Shown: positions 39,205 to 43,964 of the stretch, piece by piece
How positions within the stretch are numbered: the stretch's first letter is position 1
Layout: every line of letters begins with the position of its first letter
NCBI GenBank assembly: GCA_023416515.1
Contig: JAEZHP010000118.1
Location: forward strand, 1 to 43,964
Source: Pseudomonadota bacterium
Lineage (GTDB): Bacteria > Pseudomonadota > Alphaproteobacteria > Sphingomonadales > Sphingomonadaceae
Reading direction: 5' to 3'
Length of the DNA stretch: 43,964 nt
Notes under the pieces: generated by a model
The model's input: the letters and a program-made list of their open reading frames with translations, nothing else
What the model was told of the DNA's origin: nothing
The model's database searches: none
Program-made: the position numbers and the translations under genes

Positions 39205-39501
39205 TCACCCTTCCCGAGACGGTGGTTCGAACAAGGCTGGGGCGTTCGATCGGCGGTTCGGCTTCAACCGAGCAGTACCCGGATTGGAAGGAGGGATGGT
39301 GGCGGCGACCGACGGCGCGGCATCCATCTCTGCGCGCCTCGGAACCGGCGGAGTCCAGGTGAACAGCCGGTAGACCAGAGTCGCAGTCAGGATCAGGGCG
39401 AGAGCCGCCAGGACAAGGGCGGCGACGAGCACGCGTCCGCGGCAGCCGACAATTCGGTTGTCGCTGGTGATGACTTCGTCGCTGCGGCCGCTCGGCCCCA
39501 T
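39205..39501 (-). CDS. 98-aa membrane-anchored protein
   Basis: The ATG at 39501 is preceded by GAGGGA with good spacing. Residues about 26-48 are one membrane span (VLVAALVLAALALILTATLV) after a polar cytosolic start. The C-terminal half is Pro/Arg/Ala-rich (TWTPPVPRRAEMDAAPSVA; NRRSNAPALFEPPSREG), possibly disordered and periplasmic. No family is recognised. It lies between the PilZ gene and the portal gene, transcribed oppositely to both, in the place where a terminase gene would be expected. Confidence 0.6.
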   Translation of the reverse strand: MGPSGRSDEVITSDNRIVGCRGRVLVAALVLAALALILTATLVYRLFTWTPPVPRRAEMDAAPSVAATIPPSNPGTARLKPNRRSNAPALFEPPSREG

Positions 39502-39616
39502 CGGACGTCCCTCGAGGATTGAACGCTGCGCGAATCGAACGCCCTGGGCCGCCGGCCCGTTCCGGCTGCGGCCTAAGAGCGAACGAAGCGGCTACGACCT
39601 GCATAAGAGGTGAAGC

Positions 39617-40768
39617 ATGAAATGGTTTGGCGGCAAGGCCGTGCGGGAGACCGCGCGGCCTTTTTTGTTGCGGGGACTCTGGGGCCAGCCAGGCGAGCCC
39701 TTGCCGCGTTCCTATGAGGCCCAGGTGCGCGCCGCCTATCTCGACAATCCTGTCGCGCAGCGAGCGGTGCGTGTGGTGGCCGAGGCGGTCGCGTCGGTCG
39801 TCGTCGACGAAGGTTCGGCGGAGGAGCGTTCCCAATCATCTGCTGCACAGAGGATCTCTCACGCGGTCCCGGGAAGAATGATCACGCCGGATCTGCTCGA
39901 GACCATTGCAACGCATCTCCTGCTTCACGGCAACGCCTTCGTGCATGTCGCGCAGGACAATGAGGGAATGCCGGCGCGGCTGTTCGCGCTACGGCCCGAG
40001 CGGGTGAAGGTGGAGCCGGACGCCGGCGGCTGGCCCGCTGCCTACCTGTACCGCGCCGGCGAGGCGAAGCGCCGGTTCGTGGTTCGCGACGGGCTGGGGC
40101 GGCCGGAAGTGGTGCATGTCCGGGGGCAGCATCCGCTCGACGATCATTATGGGCTGGGCTGTCTCGGCGCGGCAGCGGCCGCGGTCGCCGTTCACAACGC
40201 CGCGGGTCGTTGGAACAAGGCGTTGCTCGACAACGCGGCGCGGCCTTCCGGGGCGCTGGTCTATCAACCCGGGGACGGCACGGTGTTGTCGAGCGCGCAA
40301 TTCGACCGGCTGCGCGAGGAGATGGAAGCGCAGTTCGCAGGCGCTGGCAATGCCGGGCGGCCGCTGCTGCTCGACGGTGGATTGAAGTGGCAGGCGATGA
40401 GCCTGACTCCGGCCGACATGGATTTCGTGGCGCTCAAGGAAGCGGCGGCCCGGGAAATCGCGCTGGCCTTCGGGGTGCCCCCCATGCTGCTCGGGCTGCC
40501 GGGCGATAACACCTATGCCAATTATCGCGAGGCGGTCCGATCGCTGTGGCGCCTGACGGTGCTGCCGCTGGCCGACAAGGTGCTCGGCGCGCTGAGCGAG
40601 GGCCTGGGCGCCTGGCGGCCTGGGCTCCGGCTCATGGTGGATGTCGACCAAATCAGCGCCTTGCACGGCGACCGTGCCGAATTGTGGGCGGCGGTGAGCG
40701 CCGCGGACTTCCTGACGAGGGATGAGAAGAGGGAGATGCTCGGCTTCTCCCGGGAGGAAACGCGATGA
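39617..40768 (+). CDS. Phage/GTA portal protein (HK97 type)
   Basis: The 383-aa protein is a portal of the HK97/GTA class, the dodecamer ring for DNA entry into the head. Core blocks include YLDNPVAQRAVRVVAEAVAS, LLLHGNAFVHVAQDN, RPERVKVEPDAGGWPAAYLY, VVHVRGQHPLDDHYGLGCLG and, near 275-300, ALKEAAAREIALAFGVPPML followed by LPGDNTYANYREAVRSLW. AGAGGTG precedes the ATG. It overlaps the DUF6127 gene (ATGA). An intrinsic-terminator-like hairpin lies in codons 7-17. Confidence 0.93.
   Translation: MKWFGGKAVRETARPFLLRGLWGQPGEPLPRSYEAQVRAAYLDNPVAQRAVRVVAEAVASVVVDEGSAEERSQSSAAQRISHAVPGRMITPDLLETIATHLLLHGNAFVHVAQDNEGMPARLFALRPERVKVEPDAGGWPAAYLYRAGEAKRRFVVRDGLGRPEVVHVRGQHPLDDHYGLGCLGAAAAAVAVHNAAGRWNKALLDNAARPSGALVYQPGDGTVLSSAQFDRLREEMEAQFAGAGNAGRPLLLDGGLKWQAMSLTPADMDFVALKEAAAREIALAFGVPPMLLGLPGDNTYANYREAVRSLWRLTVLPLADKVLGALSEGLGAWRPGLRLMVDVDQISALHGDRAELWAAVSAADFLTRDEKREMLGFSREETR
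39637..39666 (+). terminator. Terminator-like hairpin inside the portal gene start
   Basis: GGCCGTGCGG (39637-39646) pairs fully with CCGCGCGGCC (39651-39660; one G-T pair) around the loop GAGA, a GNRA tetraloop. TTTTTTGTT follows at once. This is a textbook intrinsic terminator 20 nt inside the portal reading frame. Ribosomes translating the portal start would disrupt it, so it could gate expression of the cluster. Confidence 0.7.
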
Positions 40769-41079
40769 GCGACAATGCGGCGATGCTGGCGCAGCTGATG
40801 CGGCAGGCGGAGATGGAAGGCGCGGCGTTGGTGACGCTTCGAGCGCTCGCGGAGGAAGCGAGCGAAGTCGGAGCGGAGCGGGCGCTTTCGCTGCTGGGGC
40901 TCACCGGGCCTGCGGCGCGCCGCGACATGGATGAGCTGCGCGAGCTTCTCCAGGCGTGGCGCGATGCCAAGAAATCGGCGTGGCAGGCGGTGGTGACCTG
41001 GGTGGTCCGGATCGGCCTTGCCGTGCTCGTCGCCGGAATGGCGGTGAAGCTGGGGCTTCTCGAGCGGATCGCCGGATGA
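40765..41079 (+). CDS. DUF6127-type small protein of the GTA cluster
   Basis: The 104-aa product, MSDNAAMLAQLMRQAEMEGA..., has an N-terminal helical part, ALVTLRALAEEASEVGAERA, then RRDMDELRELLQAWRDAKKS and a C-terminal membrane span (VVTWVVRIGLAVLVAGMAV). It fits the DUF6127 proteins that lie between portal and protease genes in sphingomonad GTA clusters (position of RcGTA g3.5). Overlaps with both neighbours by ATGA show one translational unit. Its role in assembly is unknown. Confidence 0.8.
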   Translation: MSDNAAMLAQLMRQAEMEGAALVTLRALAEEASEVGAERALSLLGLTGPAARRDMDELRELLQAWRDAKKSAWQAVVTWVVRIGLAVLVAGMAVKLGLLERIAG

Positions 41080-41459
41080 GGTTCGCTGGCTATGCGGCGG
41101 TGTTCGACCGCCCGGACCGAGGCGGCGATGTGGTTCGGCAAGGGGCGTTCGAGCGCTCCCTTGCGGCCGGGACAGTGCCGCTCTTGTGGCAGCATGAGAA
41201 AGGGCGGCCGATCGGGCGGATCGACTATCTGCGCGAGGATTCGCGCGGTCTTCGGGTGATCGCGCGGGTGGTGGATGCCCAGGTCGCCGCGCTTTTGAAG
41301 GCGCGAGCGGTGACCGGGCTCAGCTTCGGCTACCGGGTACGGGAGGCGAAGGGGAGCGAGCCGCGCGAGCTCACCGAGCTGGATCTGGTGGAGGTGAGCC
41401 TGGTGACGTTTCCGATGCAGCCGCTGGCGCGGGTGCATGCGCTGGAGGGTGGAGATTAG
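41076..41459 (+). CDS. HK97-family prohead maturation protease
   Basis: The 127-aa protease begins MRFAGYAAVFDRPDRGGDVV and has the family blocks GAFERSLAAGTVPLLWQHEK (His as a likely catalytic residue), GRIDYLREDSRGLRVIARVV, ARAVTGLSFGYRV (Ser of the catalytic pair) and LVEVSLVTFPMQPLARV. It trims the scaffold part of the capsid protein in the head. It is short compared with about 160-200 aa phage versions, as is usual in GTAs. It is followed by a hairpin terminator before the capsid gene. Confidence 0.92.
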   Translation: MRFAGYAAVFDRPDRGGDVVRQGAFERSLAAGTVPLLWQHEKGRPIGRIDYLREDSRGLRVIARVVDAQVAALLKARAVTGLSFGYRVREAKGSEPRELTELDLVEVSLVTFPMQPLARVHALEGGD

Positions 41460-41490
41460 CCGCTTCACGAGAGTGGCGGGCGAATTGGTC

Positions 41491-41519
41491 AGGGCGCTTC
41501 GGCGCCCTTTTTGTTTGGA
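41491..41519 (+). terminator. Terminator-like UUCG hairpin between protease and capsid genes
   Basis: AGGGCGC and GCGCCCT (41491-41508) pair over 7 bp around TTCG, the very stable UUCG-type tetraloop. TTTTTGTTT follows. It sits 16 nt before the capsid ATG, so it could reduce or time capsid expression relative to the upstream genes, or protect the upstream mRNA end. Confidence 0.75.
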
Positions 41520-41534
41520 GCGGGAGAAGAGACG

Positions 41535-42650
41535 ATGACGGACGTGGTTGCGGGTGATGCGCTGGAGGCTTCGTTCGAGGCGATCGAGCAGGAGCATGTC
41601 GAAACGGAGGGCCTGCGGGCGGAGGTGGCACAGCTGAAGGCTCGGCTGGCGGCGTCCGACCGGCCGGCCTTGTCGGGAGCCAAGGGCGAGAGTTCGCCCT
41701 TCGTCGACCGCTATCTGCGCAAGGGCCTCGAGCATGGGGTCGAGCTGAAGGCGATGTCGGGAGCGACGGACGCCGCCGGCGGCTATGCGGTGCCGGAGGA
41801 GATCGACTCCGCCATCGAACGCACGCTGACTTCGATCTCGCCCATCCGCGCGATCTCGAGCGTCGTGAAGGTTGGAACGGCCGGCTACCGCAAGCTGGTG
41901 ACCTCGGGCGGGACTCCGTCCGGATGGGTCGCCGAGACGGCGGGTCGTGCGGAGACGGCAACTCCGGTGTTCAACGAGATCGCTCCGCCGTTCGGCGAAC
42001 TCTACGCCAATCCGGCGGCGAGCCAGGCAATGCTGGACGACGCCGCATTCGACGTCGAGGCGTGGCTGGCGAGCGAGATCGCGACGGAGTTCGCCCGGTC
42101 CGAGGGGGCCGCGTTCGTGTCGGGATCGGGGGTCAACCGGCCCAAGGGGTTCCTGGCTTCGGCCAGCGCCGAGACGGCGGACGGCGTTCGCCCGTTCGGG
42201 ACTCTGCAGTTCCTGAAGACCGGCCTCGCCGGCGGTTTCCCGGCGAGCAACCCGCAGGACAAGCTGATCGACCTCGTCCAGAGCCTGCGCTCCCCGTACC
42301 GCCAGGGCGCGGTGTTCGTGATGAATTCGGCGACGGCAGCGCGGATTCGCAAGTTCAAGACGGCCGACGGAGCCTTCCTGTGGCAGCCGGGCCTCGTCGC
42401 GGGGCAGCCGGACACGCTGCTCGGCTATCCGGTCGTCGAGGCCGAGGACATGCCGGACATCGCAGCGGACTCGCTGTCGATCGCGTTCGGTAACTTCAAG
42501 GCGGGTTACCTGATCGCCGAGCGGGCGGAGACTCAGATCCTTCGCGATCCCTTCACCAACAAGCCGTTCGTCCACTTTTATGCGACGCGGCGTGTCGGCG
42601 GGCAGGTGATGAACTCCGAGGCGATCAAGCTGCTGAAGTTCGCGGCGTAA
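41535..42650 (+). CDS. HK97-type major capsid protein
   Basis: The 371-aa protein starts with a coiled-coil delta-like segment (about 5-55, EAIEQEHVETEGLRAEVAQL) that the protease probably removes, then the mature shell protein. Typical blocks are MSGATDAAGGYAVPEEIDSA, GWVAETAGRAETATPVFNEI, YANPAASQAMLDDAAFDVEAW, FVSGSGVNRPKGFL, FVMNSATAARIRKFKTADG and LLGYPVVEAEDMPDI. GGGAGAAGAGACG precedes the ATG at 41535. It is the main structural protein of the GTA-like particle. Confidence 0.95.
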   Translation: MTDVVAGDALEASFEAIEQEHVETEGLRAEVAQLKARLAASDRPALSGAKGESSPFVDRYLRKGLEHGVELKAMSGATDAAGGYAVPEEIDSAIERTLTSISPIRAISSVVKVGTAGYRKLVTSGGTPSGWVAETAGRAETATPVFNEIAPPFGELYANPAASQAMLDDAAFDVEAWLASEIATEFARSEGAAFVSGSGVNRPKGFLASASAETADGVRPFGTLQFLKTGLAGGFPASNPQDKLIDLVQSLRSPYRQGAVFVMNSATAARIRKFKTADGAFLWQPGLVAGQPDTLLGYPVVEAEDMPDIAADSLSIAFGNFKAGYLIAERAETQILRDPFTNKPFVHFYATRRVGGQVMNSEAIKLLKFAA

Positions 42651-42791
42651 CCCTCTCCGTAGGGAGGGGGTGAGGGGGCTTCGGTCTGGGGTCGGGGCCC
42701 CCTCATCCAAGTCGGCCGGGGCAGCGAGCTGCCAAGGCTACGTATCCTTCCCCCCGCGGGGGAGAAGGTTTTCCTTTGCCTGGAGGCTTTC
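42651..42791. repeat. Palindromic repeat cluster after the capsid gene
   Basis: The gap contains CCCTCTCC/GGGAGGGG-type arms at 42652-42670, a second C/G-rich arm near 42700, and CCTTCCCCC (42750-42758) against GGGGGAGAAGG (42761-42771). These match the type of REP-like CTCC/GGAG palindromes elsewhere in the window. It has no gene. It may end the capsid transcript or mark a place where the next gene was inserted. Confidence 0.5.
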
Positions 42792-43919
42792 ATGGCCCTG
42801 TTCTTCGCGGACCTGGTCCGGGAGTATTCGCACTCCGTCGGGCCCGCCGACCTTGCGCTCGAGGGAGCCCTTCCCGGCCACCGGCGGTTCGGGGACGCGG
42901 TGCCAGCGGGCGCGCGCTTTCACTATGCGATCGCCGGAGTGACCAATCCCTCCGAATGGGAGACGGGCGAGGGAGAACTGGGCAGTGGCGGAACGTTGGT
43001 ACGTTCGCCGCTCACTTCCTCGGCCGGTGGTGGGCTGGTCGCCTTTTCCGCGGGATTGAAGACGGTAGCACTGACGGTCGGCGCTGCGTGGTTTGCCGAG
43101 CAGGACGCGGCGGTCAACGTCGACCTCGCGGCACTGGAGGCGGAGATCGACGGCAAGGCGCCGCTCGGCCACGACCACGATGCCGACTATGCGCCGGCGG
43201 TTCATGGACACAGTTTCGCGGCGCTGACGGACAGGCCGACGACGCTGTCGGGCTACGGCATCGAGGACGCCGCGCCCGCCGGTCATGATCATGACGGCAG
43301 CTACCAGCCGCTCGACGCCGAGTTGACGGCGATCGCCGCGTTGACGGGTGCGGCGGACCGATTGCCCTATTTCAGTGGACCCGGCGCCGCGGCGCTGACG
43401 GCTCTCACGCCCTTCGGACGCAGCCTGATCGACGATGCCGACGCGGCAGCGGGTCGGGCGACGCTCGGCCTCGGGAGCGCTGCTCGGGAAGCGGTCGGGA
43501 CGTCGGGATCCGTGGTGCCCAAGCTGAACGCCGTCAACAGCTGGAGCGCGAGTCAGACGCTGGCATCCGCGGGTTGTCCGCTGTTCGTGGACTCGACCAA
43601 CGGGAACACCATCAAGGTCGCTTTCCTCGAAGGCGGAACCCTGCGCGGGGGTTTTGGAGCGAGCGCCGCTTATCTGCTGTCAGCGATCGATCCGGCGACG
43701 GGGCTGGTGCGCCTGTCGGTCGCGAACAATGGCGGGGTGCCGCAGCTGCTCATGAACGAGGTGCCGGTGGTGACGACCCGCCGGACCGGCTGGGGACAGC
43801 CGACGGGAACCGCCACCAGGGCAGGCTTTGCGACGGGAAGCGTCACGCTTCAGCAGCTCGCCGAGCGGGTGAAGGCCCTGATCGACGATCTCACCGCCCA
43901 CGGCCTGATCGGAAGCTGA
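42792..43919 (+). CDS. Tail-fibre-like protein in the GTA cluster
   Basis: The 375-aa protein opens MALFFADLVREYSHSVGPAD, with a small beta domain. Tail-fibre-like repeats follow: LGHDHDADYAPAVHGHSFA and PAGHDHDGSYQPLDAELTAI with ALTDRPTTLSGYGIEDA. The GHDHD/HGH motifs are typical of phage fibres and may bind metal. The C-terminus, SVTLQQLAERVKALIDDLTA, is a helix common in such fibres. It lies where RcGTA has the g6 adaptor, so it may be a receptor-binding or host-specificity addition. It is probably an extracellular part of the particle. Confidence 0.75.
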   Translation: MALFFADLVREYSHSVGPADLALEGALPGHRRFGDAVPAGARFHYAIAGVTNPSEWETGEGELGSGGTLVRSPLTSSAGGGLVAFSAGLKTVALTVGAAWFAEQDAAVNVDLAALEAEIDGKAPLGHDHDADYAPAVHGHSFAALTDRPTTLSGYGIEDAAPAGHDHDGSYQPLDAELTAIAALTGAADRLPYFSGPGAAALTALTPFGRSLIDDADAAAGRATLGLGSAAREAVGTSGSVVPKLNAVNSWSASQTLASAGCPLFVDSTNGNTIKVAFLEGGTLRGGFGASAAYLLSAIDPATGLVRLSVANNGGVPQLLMNEVPVVTTRRTGWGQPTGTATRAGFATGSVTLQQLAERVKALIDDLTAHGLIGS

Positions 43920-43921
43920 CC

Positions 43922-43964
43922 ATGGACGGACAGGCGATCGGCGCGGGGGGGGGGGGGGGGGGGG
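43922..43964 (+). CDS. Truncated start of the next GTA-cluster gene, running into a poly-G end
   Basis: An ATG two bases after the fibre stop opens MDGQAIGAG before the sequence becomes 20 consecutive G (43945-43964). The run is probably a sequencing or assembly artefact at a contig end. The gene is likely real by position but cannot be named. Confidence 0.3.
   Translation, partial: MDGQAIGAGGGGGG

Noticed and set aside
39152..39835. 227-aa minus-strand frame over the portal start
   Set aside because: It mixes Arg-rich shadow of the portal gene with the intergenic region; the 98-aa frame with a ribosome site and membrane span is preferred.
1..43964. CRISPR arrays, insertion sequences or integrase genes
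   Set aside because: I saw no regularly spaced direct repeats and no transposase or integrase motifs in any of the coding frames.

Overview
The window is high-GC, tightly packed chromosomal DNA from an alphaproteobacterium, most likely of the Sphingomonadaceae. The evidence is the cell-cycle methyltransferase gene ccrM with a CtrA-like box and GANTC sites in its promoter, a split proton-translocating transhydrogenase (pntAA/pntAB/pntB) next to an aa3-type oxidase subunit IV gene, small families common in sphingomonads (DUF6894-, DUF6456-, DUF6127- and DUF1272-like), and a gene-transfer-agent-like head gene cluster. Most genes form short same-strand runs joined by ATGA, GTGA or TGATG stop/start overlaps. 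Family names are from memory of the families, not from a search.

Layout. 1-1.5 kb: a DUF1508 gene, a translationally coupled three-gene micro-operon (59 aa, a helix-turn-helix protein, a 26-aa membrane peptide), a divergent 79-aa gene, and 3' fragments of a tRNA-Gly gene that look like an integration scar. 1.4-8.3 kb: a 1128-aa hybrid histidine kinase, a YghU-type glutathione enzyme, a DUF6894 / lipid kinase / metallophosphoesterase operon and small envelope proteins. 8.4-12.2 kb: a five-gene operon of a GbsR/MarR regulator, a DCC-type thiol protein, stand-alone DUF4166, a dehydrogenase fused to a second DUF4166, and a membrane protein. A 20-bp perfect palindrome overlaps its first start codon. 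This is the best candidate here for an undescribed pathway. 12-17 kb: a secreted serine protease, a methyltransferase, rplM-rpsI and a membrane protein. 17.3-23.7 kb: glmM, a DUF1272 gene, thiD fused to a VOC domain, rnhB with an altered substrate motif, ccrM and folP. 23.8-28.4 kb: a MATE exporter, a phosphodiester glycosidase, an SDR and a sigma-54 activator.

28.5-33.1 kb: the respiratory/transhydrogenase locus, where pntAA is separated from pntAB-pntB by three genes, one of them reversed. 33.4-39.5 kb: a MarR-type regulator abutting tRNA-Val(TAC), an XRE/DUF6456 divergent pair, several very small membrane proteins, lipoproteins, a GST, a YqaA membrane protein and a PilZ protein. 39.6-43.9 kb: portal, DUF6127, prohead protease, HK97 capsid and a tail-fibre-like gene in the order of a gene transfer agent. 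No terminase gene precedes the portal. Intrinsic-terminator-like hairpins with stable tetraloops lie inside the start of the portal gene and just before the capsid gene. The sequence stops in a run of 20 G, probably a contig-end artefact, which cuts the next gene.
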